Shown here: positions 1 through 7,412 of the stretch, in pieces | How positions within the stretch are numbered: position 1 is the stretch's first letter | How the letters are laid out: the number at the start of each line of letters is the position of its first letter | The notes under the pieces: model-generated | The model's input: the letters and a program-made list of their open reading frames with translations, nothing else | The model's database searches: none | What the model was told of the DNA's origin: nothing | Assembly: GCA_964614345.1 (NCBI GenBank) | Contig: CAZTLP010000025.1 | Location: 1-16,612 of the forward strand | Reading direction: 5' to 3' | From: AEGEAN-183 sp964614345 | Lineage (GTDB): Bacteria; Pseudomonadota; Gammaproteobacteria; Magnimaribacterales; Magnimaribacteraceae | DNA length: 16,612 bases | Program-made: the position numbers and the translations under genes

Positions 1-450
1 TTACAGGATGTTCAACTCTTTTCTGGTTCAGTAAAAGAGAATATTACTATGGGTAGAACTGACATATCCGAAGAAGATATTATCAGGGCAGGAAAAATTT
101 CTGGAGTAGAAGAATTTATAGGAAAAATGCCTGGAGGATATGACCTGATTTTATCTGACAGAGGGATGGGTCTTTCAGGTGGGCAAAGACAGGCTATTGC
201 GATTGCTAGAGCCATAGTATGTAAGCCATCTCATTATATTCTTGATGAACCAACTTCTGCGATGGACATGAACTCAGAACAAGCTTTTATAGCTCAATTT
301 AATCAAACCCTATCAGAATCAACATTGATAGTGGTGTCTCATAGAATGCCACTTTTAAATCTAGTAACTAGAATCATAGTTATGAATGAAGGACAGGTTG
401 TTGATGACGGTCCAAGAGAAGAAATATTAAATAAACTTAGAACTCAGTAG
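1..450 (+). CDS. Type I secretion ABC exporter, ATPase end (5' truncated)
   Basis: This is the C-terminal 149 residues of an ABC exporter nucleotide-binding domain, open at the window's left edge. The frame is already coding at base 1, so the first in-window ATG (49) is not the true start. In order I see the Q-loop context (LQDVQLFSGSVKENI, residues 1-15), the ABC signature LSGGQRQAIAIARA, Walker B with catalytic Glu (ILDEPTSAMD) and the switch histidine (VVSHR). The Walker A motif and membrane domain lie upstream, outside the window. The QDVQLFSGS and GERG/DRG-before-signature style resembles LapB/HlyB-type exporters, which move RTX-type proteins or adhesins across both membranes. The HlyD-type adaptor 29 bases downstream supports this. 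The exported substrate is unknown. Family assignment is firm; substrate class is inference. Confidence 0.9.
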   Translation, partial: LQDVQLFSGSVKENITMGRTDISEEDIIRAGKISGVEEFIGKMPGGYDLILSDRGMGLSGGQRQAIAIARAIVCKPSHYILDEPTSAMDMNSEQAFIAQFNQTLSESTLIVVSHRMPLLNLVTRIIVMNEGQVVDDGPREEILNKLRTQ

Positions 451-479
451 AACTTTGGTAAATTATTAAGCTATTGATT

Positions 480-1442
480 ATGTTAGAGAAATTTAGACAA
501 TTATTAGATAAGGTTTTTAAGGCATTATTCATAACCCCTAAACCTGACCTTATTCTGTACATTATTACTTCTTTTGTAATTATATTCTTTATCTGGGCAA
601 CAAATTCTGAATTAGAAGAAGTAACAAGAGGCAATGGTAAAGTAATAGCATCAAGTAAAGTTCAAGTGATTTCTAATCTAGAAGGGGGAATAGTAAGAGA
701 TATTGCAGTAAGAACTGGCCAAAAAGTATTAAAAGGCGAATTACTGATGAAAATTGATGATACGGAATTCCTCGGTCAACTTAGATCAGCTAAACAACAA
801 AAAGAGTCTCTAGATCGAAATCTTAAATTATTGAATGAAGAAAAAGACATTCTAGAGCCTCTAGTCGAAAGTGGAGTAGAACCCAGAATCCAATTGATCA
901 GACTTATGTCCAGAATTGCTACTGCAGATGCTGAATTTCAGTCTATAAGAGATCAATTACCTAATTTAGAAGATAAAGTAGTAAGAACATCAGTTTCAGC
1001 TCCCATGGATGGTATTGTTAATCAAATTTTAATAAATACTACAGGTGGTGTAGCTCAACCTGGTAGTCCATTATTAGAAATGATTCCTCTAGATGATGAA
1101 CTTATTTTAGAAGTAGAAATTGCTCCTACGGATATTGCATTCGTTATAAAAGATCAAAGAGCAATAGTTCAGCTTAGTGCATTTGATTTCGCAGTATATG
1201 GAAGCTTAGAAGGAAAAGTATTAAATGTAAGTGCTGATACTGTAACAAAAGAAGATGGTTCTACTTGGTATATGTGTTTAGTTAGTATTCCAGCCGATGG
1301 AGCGACCACCATGAGTAGAGAAATTGATATTCTTCCTGGAATGCAAGCGACAGTTAATATAGTCAGTGGAAGTAAAACTATTCTTCAGTATTTGTTGCAG
1401 CCATTCACAAATATGAAAAATAAAGCCTTTAGAGAAAGGTAG
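480..1442 (+). CDS. HlyD-family periplasmic adaptor of a type I secretion system
   Basis: Membrane-fusion protein that would link the upstream ABC exporter to an outer-membrane channel. Counting from the ATG at 480 (320 residues), there is a short cytoplasmic N-terminus, one membrane helix at about 22-41, a first lipoyl half-motif around 65-97 (ISNLEGGIVRDIAVRTGQ), a predicted helical hairpin at about 99-167, a second lipoyl half (VSAPMDGIVNQI), then beta-barrel segments. It ends in the typical HlyD/LapC tail DILPGMQATVNIVSGSKTILQYLLQP. A TTG six bases upstream (474) is an alternative start; I prefer the ATG. The protein is short for the family (usually about 390-480 residues) because the hairpin is only about 70 residues. 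No Shine-Dalgarno sequence is visible. It probably shares a transcript with the exporter. Confidence 0.88.
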   Translation: MLEKFRQLLDKVFKALFITPKPDLILYIITSFVIIFFIWATNSELEEVTRGNGKVIASSKVQVISNLEGGIVRDIAVRTGQKVLKGELLMKIDDTEFLGQLRSAKQQKESLDRNLKLLNEEKDILEPLVESGVEPRIQLIRLMSRIATADAEFQSIRDQLPNLEDKVVRTSVSAPMDGIVNQILINTTGGVAQPGSPLLEMIPLDDELILEVEIAPTDIAFVIKDQRAIVQLSAFDFAVYGSLEGKVLNVSADTVTKEDGSTWYMCLVSIPADGATTMSREIDILPGMQATVNIVSGSKTILQYLLQPFTNMKNKAFRER

Positions 1443-1501
1443 TCTTCCTGTTTTATCAATTAAATATAGATTTTCAAAAAAAAGAAAATTTCAGGTTTGT
1501 T

Positions 1502-2959
1502 CTAAGAATAAACTGTATTTGCTAGTTTTATTAGTTCGTCTTTAATTGATTCATCAGGTAGATGAAATCTATCTACTTCCATGTCCCAATCAGAATTTAT
1601 AAAATCCTTATATCCTTTTTTATACCAACTATCGTGTTCGTATTCTGAACTTGAATTTCTAGATATATCTAAATAAGTTAACCAAGTTTTTCGGTCTATT
1701 TCTTGTATATCTTCTATTAAATCTTTACATCGAGAATAATCCTTATTTAAATAACTAGCAAAAAACAATCGATTTAGCCATCTGTCACTATTGGTATCTC
1801 CAAGAGGCATAGGATCTAATCTCAAGGCTTTTTCAATGATTTCAATACTTTTTTCAATTTCCTCAGTTCTCATTAGAGCATCTGCGTAAATAGACAGAAC
1901 TGCTGAATTATTTGGATTAGCATTATAAGCTTTAGTTGCAAATGTCTTGGTTTGGTCAAAATCGTGAAGCGTAAGATGAACTTCCCCCATCAGTCTATTC
2001 GCATTCCAATCATTATTGTTCAGTTCTATTCCTTTATTTAAAGTTTCTAGCAATTCTCCCATAAATTCATCTGTTCTTTCTTGAAAGCCTAAAGCTAATG
2101 CTTGACCCATCGAACAAGCTTTCCAGGAGTAGGGCATGGGATTAGTGTTATCGGCCTCTATCGCAGCTTCTAAGGCCTTAATAGATTCAGCATTAGCTTC
2201 CTTACTAAATTTTTGGTTAAGAGCTCTACCTTTAAGAGTTAATTCATAAGAAGTCATGTTCTCTGTAGGTTTTCTATTCGCCCTGTGCAAACTAGATAAT
2301 TCAATTTCACCAATCATGGAGTTTATAATTTTTGTAACAATTTCATCTTGAATTTCAAATATATCTTTTTGCACTTCGTCATATTTGTTACTCCAAATAA
2401 TATTTCCATCTTGCATTTCTGATAATTCAACAGATATTCTTATTCGATCGCCAGTGGCTCGTATGCTGCCTGAAACTACAAAATCAAAATCCCATTCATC
2501 TTTAAATGATTGAGTGTTGTAATCTTTATTTCTGAAGCTGAAACACGTCTTTCTTGAGGCAACTTCAATTTCTTTTATCATTGAAAATTCTGTAATTAAA
2601 TCTTCAACAATTCCATCAACTAAAAAAGCTCCTTCTTTATCTTCATTAAGGTTTTCAAAAGGAATTACAGCAAGTTTTTGTTTGTATGTTGGATCAAAAG
2701 ATATTGGCGGTTTAGATTGAGTTGATGACTGAGAAGATGAGTTATCTTTTGTCATAAAATAAGAGATAAAAATGACAATAGGGAAGAATACTAAAACTGT
2801 AATAAACAGGAACTGCATAACAGTTTCAGTTTGATAACCAAAAGTATCTATTGTTGATACATTTGAAAAAACTACGCTGGCTAATTGGATCAAAGCTATG
2901 CTGCCAACAACATAAGCAGTAACTGCCTTCCAAACCTTAATAAATATTGCTTTAACCAT
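1502..2959 (-). CDS. Two-helix membrane protein with TolB-N-like domain and TPR repeats
   Basis: 485 residues. Two hydrophobic segments lie near the N-terminus (about 12-33 and 47-69), joined by a short acidic loop. The lysines before helix 1 suggest that both ends face the cytoplasm. A Ser/Gln-rich linker (71-85) follows. Next is a TolB-N/FlgO-like domain (about 95-215): LAVIPFENLNED, then a VDGIVEDLITEF segment, a DFVVSGSIR strand and the DGNIIWSNKYD motif. From about 236 to 385 there are helical pairs of TPR type (for example ALEAAIEADNTNP and SIEIIEKALRLDP). In many proteobacteria this domain pair is fused to a nucleotide-cyclase domain or a CadC-like winged helix; here neither is present and two membrane helices replace it. 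It may be a sensor or scaffold, but its function is unknown. It is convergent with the HlyD gene and divergent from the CoA-transferase. Confidence 0.75.
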   Translation of the reverse strand: MVKAIFIKVWKAVTAYVVGSIALIQLASVVFSNVSTIDTFGYQTETVMQFLFITVLVFFPIVIFISYFMTKDNSSSQSSTQSKPPISFDPTYKQKLAVIPFENLNEDKEGAFLVDGIVEDLITEFSMIKEIEVASRKTCFSFRNKDYNTQSFKDEWDFDFVVSGSIRATGDRIRISVELSEMQDGNIIWSNKYDEVQKDIFEIQDEIVTKIINSMIGEIELSSLHRANRKPTENMTSYELTLKGRALNQKFSKEANAESIKALEAAIEADNTNPMPYSWKACSMGQALALGFQERTDEFMGELLETLNKGIELNNNDWNANRLMGEVHLTLHDFDQTKTFATKAYNANPNNSAVLSIYADALMRTEEIEKSIEIIEKALRLDPMPLGDTNSDRWLNRLFFASYLNKDYSRCKDLIEDIQEIDRKTWLTYLDISRNSSSEYEHDSWYKKGYKDFINSDWDMEVDRFHLPDESIKDELIKLANTVYS

Positions 2960-3019
2960 AGATAATCTAATTTCAGTAAATACTACATTATTGTTATTCA
3001 GAGTAGAAGTAACAACTCA

Positions 3020-3093
3020 GCTTATATATCTAACAATTTACTCTCAAAGCTATATATAGATAGTTTTTTGCCTAAGTACGCTATATAAAGATA
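3020..3093. repeat. Three similar AT-rich motifs spaced about 30 bp
   Basis: Three copies of a motif close to GCTATATAnAGATA start at 3020 (GCTTATATATCTA), 3049 (GCTATATATAGATA) and 3080 (GCTATATAAAGATA). The start-to-start distances are 29 and 31 bases, close to three helical turns, so all copies would face the same side of the DNA. They lie in the 252-base spacer between the divergent TPR-protein and CoA-transferase genes. They could be binding sites for a regulator of either gene. Low complexity in AT-rich DNA is the obvious alternative, and the first copy matches less well. Confidence 0.35.
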
Positions 3094-3104
3094 TATATAT
3101 TCGT

Positions 3105-3118
3105 ATAATATATATTAT
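3105..3118. repeat. 14-bp perfect AT palindrome
   Basis: ATAATATATATTAT reads the same on both strands. It sits just downstream of the three repeated motifs in the same divergent spacer. It contains only A and T, so it may be a simple low-complexity tract or an easily melted region rather than a protein site. Confidence 0.25.
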
Positions 3119-3169
3119 GTTAAATTAATAATATAAGTCCATTTAAGGCTAGATTTATCTCTTCTACCC

Positions 3170-3202
3170 CATTACGTAATGTTTATATACACGTAGTACA
3201 AT
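3170..3202 (+). promoter_or_regulatory. Putative promoter of the CoA-transferase gene with overlapping palindrome
   Basis: A -10-like TACAAT lies at 3197-3202 and is followed by a G/C-rich discriminator (GCGCCC), a common arrangement in strong gammaproteobacterial promoters. The start point would fall at about 3208-3210, only a few bases before the ATG at 3212, so the transcript would be leaderless or nearly so. No good -35 is present. Where it should be there is a perfect 12-bp palindrome, CATTACGTAATG (3170-3181), which could be an activator or repressor site. Confidence 0.4.
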
Positions 3203-3211
3203 GCGCCCTCT

Positions 3212-4414
3212 ATGAAGCCTCTAGAAGGAATTAAAGTTATAGACCTCACTCATATGTTAGCTGGCCCCTATGCTGGAATGGTAATAGCAGATTTAGGCGC
3301 TGAAGTTGTTAAAGTTGAACCCTTAGGTACTGGAGAAATGACTAGAAGCCTGTTAGCTGAAGATCCTAATAACTCCTTTAAAGGATTTGGTGCCTATTTT
3401 CTGACTCTCAATAGAAATAAAAAAAGTGTTTCACTAGATCTTAAAAATTTAGATGGTCTAAATGTTTTTTATGATTTAGTTAAAAAAGCTGACGTAGTTC
3501 TAAATAATTTCAGTGCAGGAGTAGTAACAAAGCTAAAAATAGATTTTGATCATTTAAGTCAAGTTAACCCTAAAATTGTCACTTGTTCAATAACAGGATT
3601 CGGTGAAACAGGTAATCATTCCTCTAGACCGGCTTATGATCAAATAGTGCAAGCTTACAGTGGTGGAATGTCTATTACAGGACCAGATGCTTCAACCCCA
3701 ACAAGAGCTGGAATCCCTATAGGAGATCTTGGATCTGGTTTGTTTAGTGTAATTGGAATACTTTCTGCCCTGCTTTCACGTGAAAAGACAGGTAAAGGCC
3801 AACATCTAGATCTTTCTCTACTAGATGTACAAATTTCTCTTTTGACTTATATGGCAACAATGCAAACTCTATCAGGTGTAGATCCTGAACCTATAGGTAA
3901 TGCTCACTTTGTGCATGTCCCCTATAACAGTTTTACAACAAAAGATGGTTTCGTAGTAATTGCAGTAATAACCGATGCATTTTGGGAAGAGCTATTAAAT
4001 ATAGTTGATTTAGACAGTTTAAGAAAAGAAGAATTTAAAAATTCACCTGGAAGATTAAAAAATCAAAACTTTATAGAAGCAGAATTAAATAAGAAGCTCT
4101 CTACGCAAACTTCACAACATTGGATTAATGCTCTTAATTCAGCAAAAGTACCTTGTGCTCCAATTAACAGCTTTAGTCAGGCATTTACTGATGAACAAGT
4201 AGTTCATAGGAAGATGCTTGTTGAAGTTGAACATCCAGATGGAGGAAAAGTAAAAATGCCAGGTAATCCTATCAAACTCTCATATACCAATGAACATTCT
4301 TTCTCCCCTCCTCCTCATTTAGGCCAGCATACAAAAGAGACACTAACTGATTGGTGTAATTACTCCGAGTCAGAAATAAAAGATTTAATTGAGAAAAAAG
4401 TTATAGCAACTTAA
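3212..4414 (+). CDS. Class III CoA-transferase (CaiB/BaiF family)
   Basis: Cytoplasmic enzyme, 400 residues, the usual length for the family. Class III enzymes move CoA between a CoA thioester and a free carboxylic acid through an aspartyl-CoA intermediate. The N-terminus LEGIKVIDLTHMLAGPYAGM and the following LGAEVVKVEP are the family's Rossmann-fold opening. Asp172 in IGDLGSG matches the catalytic aspartate (Asp169 in formyl-CoA transferase), and GKGQHLDLSLLD follows it as expected. The C-terminal part carries the family's LGQHT motif. The acid substrate cannot be read from sequence: succinate, carnitine, bile-acid, formate/oxalate and alpha-methylacyl-CoA racemase-like relatives share this fold. 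It appears monocistronic, with its own promoter just upstream, and no neighbouring gene indicates a pathway. Confidence 0.88.
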   Translation: MKPLEGIKVIDLTHMLAGPYAGMVIADLGAEVVKVEPLGTGEMTRSLLAEDPNNSFKGFGAYFLTLNRNKKSVSLDLKNLDGLNVFYDLVKKADVVLNNFSAGVVTKLKIDFDHLSQVNPKIVTCSITGFGETGNHSSRPAYDQIVQAYSGGMSITGPDASTPTRAGIPIGDLGSGLFSVIGILSALLSREKTGKGQHLDLSLLDVQISLLTYMATMQTLSGVDPEPIGNAHFVHVPYNSFTTKDGFVVIAVITDAFWEELLNIVDLDSLRKEEFKNSPGRLKNQNFIEAELNKKLSTQTSQHWINALNSAKVPCAPINSFSQAFTDEQVVHRKMLVEVEHPDGGKVKMPGNPIKLSYTNEHSFSPPPHLGQHTKETLTDWCNYSESEIKDLIEKKVIAT

Positions 4415-4518
4415 TGTAAAATGATTCTGTCGACTAGGAAGCTTAAAAAAGCAATAAAAACTATTATTAAGAACAGTATTAGTAGAAGTTTCCAAAATTT
4501 AAATTTTTTTTCATCCAT
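4411..4518 (-). CDS. Possible 35-residue single-pass membrane protein
   Basis: A short open frame reads MDEKKFKFWKLLLILFLII, then VFIAFLSFLVDRIILH and stop. It has a charged, lysine-rich N-terminus, one hydrophobic helix of about 22 residues and a short polar tail, the layout of a small inner-membrane protein with its N-terminus inside. Its stop overlaps the CoA-transferase stop on the other strand (4412-4414), so it fills the whole spacer before infA. I do not recognise a family. AT-rich DNA readily yields hydrophobic frames by chance and no Shine-Dalgarno is visible, although this window hardly uses them. An alternative is that the stretch is the 3' end of the CoA-transferase transcript plus the infA leader. 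Confidence 0.33.
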   Translation of the reverse strand: MDEKKFKFWKLLLILFLIIVFIAFLSFLVDRIILH

Positions 4519-4564
4519 GTTGAATTTTGATTAATTATAGCTACTAAGGCAAAATCTATTATAT

Positions 4565-4783
4565 ATGGCAAAACAAGACCTGATAGAAATGGATGGAGAG
4601 GTTATAGAAACTCTTCCTAACACAACTTTTAGAGTTAAATTAGAAAACGAACACGTTGTTACAGCGCATATATCAGGTCGTATGCGAAAGAATTACATAA
4701 GAATTCTTACAGGCGATAAGGTAAAAGTTGAAATAACACCTTATGATCTGTCTAAAGGCAGGATTATTTTTAGGGAAAGATAA
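4565..4783 (+). CDS. infA: Translation initiation factor IF-1
   Basis: 72 residues, the same length as E. coli IF-1. It aligns from end to end with the known sequence, including ETLPNTTFRVKLENEHVVTAHISG, RMRKNYIRILTGDKVKVE and the closing TPYDLSKGRIIF. IF-1 is a single S1/OB-fold protein that binds the ribosomal A site on the 30S subunit and helps IF-2 and IF-3 select the initiator tRNA. The gene converges on clpA, with only two bases between the stop codons. The same infA/clpA pairing occurs in E. coli and Pseudomonas, but the serine tRNA gene found between them in E. coli is absent. No Shine-Dalgarno is placed correctly; an AAGG lies about 15 bases before the start, too far to count on. Confidence 0.97.
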   Translation: MAKQDLIEMDGEVIETLPNTTFRVKLENEHVVTAHISGRMRKNYIRILTGDKVKVEITPYDLSKGRIIFRER

Positions 4784-4785
4784 AG

Positions 4786-7044
4786 TTAGGATACTTTGTC
4801 TTTATCTTTAATTGATTCTTTAAATTTTAGAGACAACCCATCCTCTTCCTGATCTACATAAACAACCCCTCCTCTTGAAGAGAATTGACCAAAAAGAATT
4901 TCTTCTGCTAAAGGTTTTTTTATTTTTTCTTGAATTAGTCGTTGCATAGGTCTTGCACCCATGGTCTTGTCATATCCTTTGTCTGCTATCCAGTCTCTTG
5001 CTTGTTCTGACACTTCTAACTGAACCTTTTTCTCATCTAGTTGGGCTTGGAGCTCAACAAGGAATTTATCAACTACAGTTTTAATAACATCAATATCTAA
5101 TGGATTGAATGGAATAATCGCATCTAATCTATTCCTAAACTCTGGTGAAAAAGTTTTTTTAATAATCTCTGCACCATCACTAGTATGATCTTGGGTATTA
5201 AATCCCATAGATGCTCTACTCATGTCTTGAGCACCTGCATTAGTAGTCATAATCAACACTACATTTCTAAAATCAGCTTTGCGACCATTATTGTCAGTTA
5301 AAGTACCATGATCCATAACTTGTAAAAGTATGTTGAATACTTCTGGGTGTGCCTTCTCTATCTCATCAAGTAGGATTACTGAATGCGGATGTTTTGTTAC
5401 AGACTCAGTTAATTGACCACCCTGGTCATAACCAACATATCCAGGAGGAGCTCCTATCAACCTAGAAACGGTGTGTCTTTCCATATATTCAGACATATCA
5501 AATCTAATAAACTCGATTCCCATAATTAAAGCTAATTGCTTTGATACTTCAGTTTTTCCAACTCCAGTTGGACCAGAAAAAAGAAAAGAACCTACGGGTT
5601 TTTCAACTAAACCTAGGCCTGCTCTAGAAAGTTTTATTGAAGCTGATAGGCTACTTATAGCCTGATCTTGACCAAAAATTACTCTTTTAAGGTTTTCTTC
5701 TAGTTTCTCTAAAGACACCTTGTCTGAAGAAGACACAGTTTTTTCTGGTACTCTAGCAATTGAAGCTACTATTTTTTCTACATCTATTTCAGATATAGTT
5801 TTTTTTCTTTTGGACTTAGGTAAAAGTCGTTGTCTTGCACCTGCTTCATCTACAACATCAATTGCCTTATCTGGTAAATATCTATCATTTATATATCTTG
5901 AAGAAAGCTCAGCTGCTGCCTTCAAAGAATTTTCCGTGTATTTAATATTGTGATGGTCTTCAAATCTGCTTTTTAATCCCTTAAGAATTTTAATAGTTTC
6001 ATCAACTGAAGGCTCCATAACTTCTACTTTTTGAAACCTTCTTGAAAGAGCTCTATCTTTTTCAAATATTCCTCTAAATTCCTTATAGGTGGTTGATCCA
6101 ACAAATCTAAGTCCATTTTTAGCTAAAGCTGGTTTTAGTAGGTTAGATGCATCCATCACTCCTCCAGAAGTGGCCCCTGCCCCTATAATGGTATGAATTT
6201 CATCAATAAATAAAACTGAATTACTTTTTTCTTCTAATTCCTTTAATACTTGCTTAAGTCTTTTTTCAAAGTCACCTCTATATTTAGTTCCAGCTAAAAG
6301 CGCTCCCATATCTAACGAGTAGATGGTGCTGTCTTGAACTAATTCTGGAACTTTATTTTCTACTATTAATTTAGCTATGCCTTCTGCTATAGCTGTTTTA
6401 CCTACACCTGACTCACCAACAAGCAGCGGATTATTTTTACTCCTTCTTGCTAAGATTTGAATGACCCTTTCTACCTCTTCTCTTCTACCTATAAGTGGAT
6501 CAATTCTTCCTTCTGAGGCTTCTCTGTTTAAATTTAAAGTAAATGCTTCAAGAGCCGAACTGTCCCTTTTCTTTTCATCTTTAGCCTCTGTGAGAGCTTC
6601 TTCTTCCAATTCTTCATCATTTTTGCCATGACTAATGAAAGAAACTATATCTAATCTAGTAATTCCTTCTTGCTGGAGTAAATAAACACTGTGTGATTCT
6701 TTTTCACTAAATATAGCAACTAATAAATTTGCTCCGTTAACCTCTTTTTTACCAGAAGACTGAACATGAAATACTGCTCTTTGAAGAACTCTTTGAAAAC
6801 CTAAAGTTGGTTGGATTTCTTGCTCATCTTCTTCTGAGATTAGAGGGGTAGTTTCTTTTATATAAGACTCTAAATTTTTCTGTAGAGCTTCTATATCTGC
6901 TCCACAGTAATTTAAAACTTCTAAAGCATCATTATTCTCTAGGATAGATAAGAATAAATGCTCTACAGTAACAAACTCATGTTTTTTTCTATGAGCTAAT
7001 TTAAATGCTTCATTCAGGTTTTTTTCTAATTCGCTATCTAACAT
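4786..7044 (-). CDS. clpA: ATP-dependent Clp protease ATP-binding subunit ClpA
   Basis: 752 residues, close to E. coli ClpA (758). It is the AAA+ unfoldase that threads substrates into ClpP. In order: two Clp-N repeats (about 1-140), an acidic linker, a first AAA domain with Walker A GESGVGKT (210-217) and Walker B VLFIDE (277-282), then a second with Walker A GPTGVGKT (491-498) and Walker B VILLDE (556-561), and the C-terminal small domain with MGARPMQRLIQ. There is no ClpB/ClpC-type middle domain, which supports ClpA. The ClpP-docking loop carries MGF (613-615) where E. coli has IGL; this fits the general hydrophobic-Gly-hydrophobic pattern. The start ATG shares its A with the clpS stop (TAATG), so translation is probably coupled to clpS. 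Confidence 0.97.
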   Translation of the reverse strand: MLDSELEKNLNEAFKLAHRKKHEFVTVEHLFLSILENNDALEVLNYCGADIEALQKNLESYIKETTPLISEEDEQEIQPTLGFQRVLQRAVFHVQSSGKKEVNGANLLVAIFSEKESHSVYLLQQEGITRLDIVSFISHGKNDEELEEEALTEAKDEKKRDSSALEAFTLNLNREASEGRIDPLIGRREEVERVIQILARRSKNNPLLVGESGVGKTAIAEGIAKLIVENKVPELVQDSTIYSLDMGALLAGTKYRGDFEKRLKQVLKELEEKSNSVLFIDEIHTIIGAGATSGGVMDASNLLKPALAKNGLRFVGSTTYKEFRGIFEKDRALSRRFQKVEVMEPSVDETIKILKGLKSRFEDHHNIKYTENSLKAAAELSSRYINDRYLPDKAIDVVDEAGARQRLLPKSKRKKTISEIDVEKIVASIARVPEKTVSSSDKVSLEKLEENLKRVIFGQDQAISSLSASIKLSRAGLGLVEKPVGSFLFSGPTGVGKTEVSKQLALIMGIEFIRFDMSEYMERHTVSRLIGAPPGYVGYDQGGQLTESVTKHPHSVILLDEIEKAHPEVFNILLQVMDHGTLTDNNGRKADFRNVVLIMTTNAGAQDMSRASMGFNTQDHTSDGAEIIKKTFSPEFRNRLDAIIPFNPLDIDVIKTVVDKFLVELQAQLDEKKVQLEVSEQARDWIADKGYDKTMGARPMQRLIQEKIKKPLAEEILFGQFSSRGGVVYVDQEEDGLSLKFKESIKDKDKVS

Positions 7045-7412
7045 TATTCTTCATCTACTGGTTCTATTTCACTTATCAAAGGATGCTCATTCTCTCTAGC
7101 AAAGTTATTAACTTGTGCAGACTTAGTTTCAGCAACTTCTTTTGTAAATATACCGCAAACACCCTTCCCATGGGTATGTATCGCTAACATAATTTGTGTG
7201 GCTTTGTCTCTATCAATCCCAAAAAAAGTTTGCAGCACATAGACTACAAATTCCATGGGAGTGTAATCATCGTTGAAGATAACTACTCTATATAGAGGAG
7301 GTTTTTTTAATTTTGGTTCTATAGTTGCTACCGCAACAGAAGTTCCTTGATCTTGATCTTCGTCTTCGTCTGGTCCTAGAAATAATTTAGATCTGGTAAT
7401 GTCTATGAACAT
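7044..7412 (-). CDS. clpS: ATP-dependent Clp protease adaptor ClpS
   Basis: 122 residues. ClpS binds proteins with N-degron residues (Leu, Phe, Tyr, Trp) and hands them to the N-domain of ClpA. The core begins at about residue 38 and has the family motifs PLYRVVIFNDDYTPMEFV, IMLAIHTHGKGVCG and EVAETKSAQVNNFARENEHPL. The NDDYTPMEFV stretch and the following Met/His positions line the N-degron pocket. The N-terminal extension (1-37, with the acidic run DEDEDQDQ) is somewhat long, but there is no later in-frame ATG before the core. Both ends overlap neighbours: the start shares an A with the icd stop and the stop shares an A with the clpA start, giving TAATG twice. The gene is therefore the middle of an icd-clpS-clpA operon. 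Confidence 0.96.
   Translation of the reverse strand: MFIDITRSKLFLGPDEDEDQDQGTSVAVATIEPKLKKPPLYRVVIFNDDYTPMEFVVYVLQTFFGIDRDKATQIMLAIHTHGKGVCGIFTKEVAETKSAQVNNFARENEHPLISEIEPVDEE

Noticed and set aside
1470..1489. ATTTTC-A8-GAAAAT inverted repeat between the convergent HlyD and TPR-protein genes, as a possible two-way terminator.
   Set aside because: The stem is six mostly A-T pairs with an eight-base loop, too weak to call a terminator with confidence.
4421..4534. Plus-strand short frame from ATG 4421 across the spacer before infA.
   Set aside because: Its product has no hydrophobic or recognisable pattern; the opposite-strand frame looks much more protein-like.
4784..4785. A serine tRNA gene between infA and clpA, as in E. 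coli.
   Set aside because: Only two bases separate the two stop codons, so no tRNA can be present.
5471..5953. Plus-strand open frames opposite clpA, and similar frames opposite icd, mnmA, aceA and nqrF.
   Set aside because: They are antisense shadows of strongly conserved genes and show no family motifs or start context.
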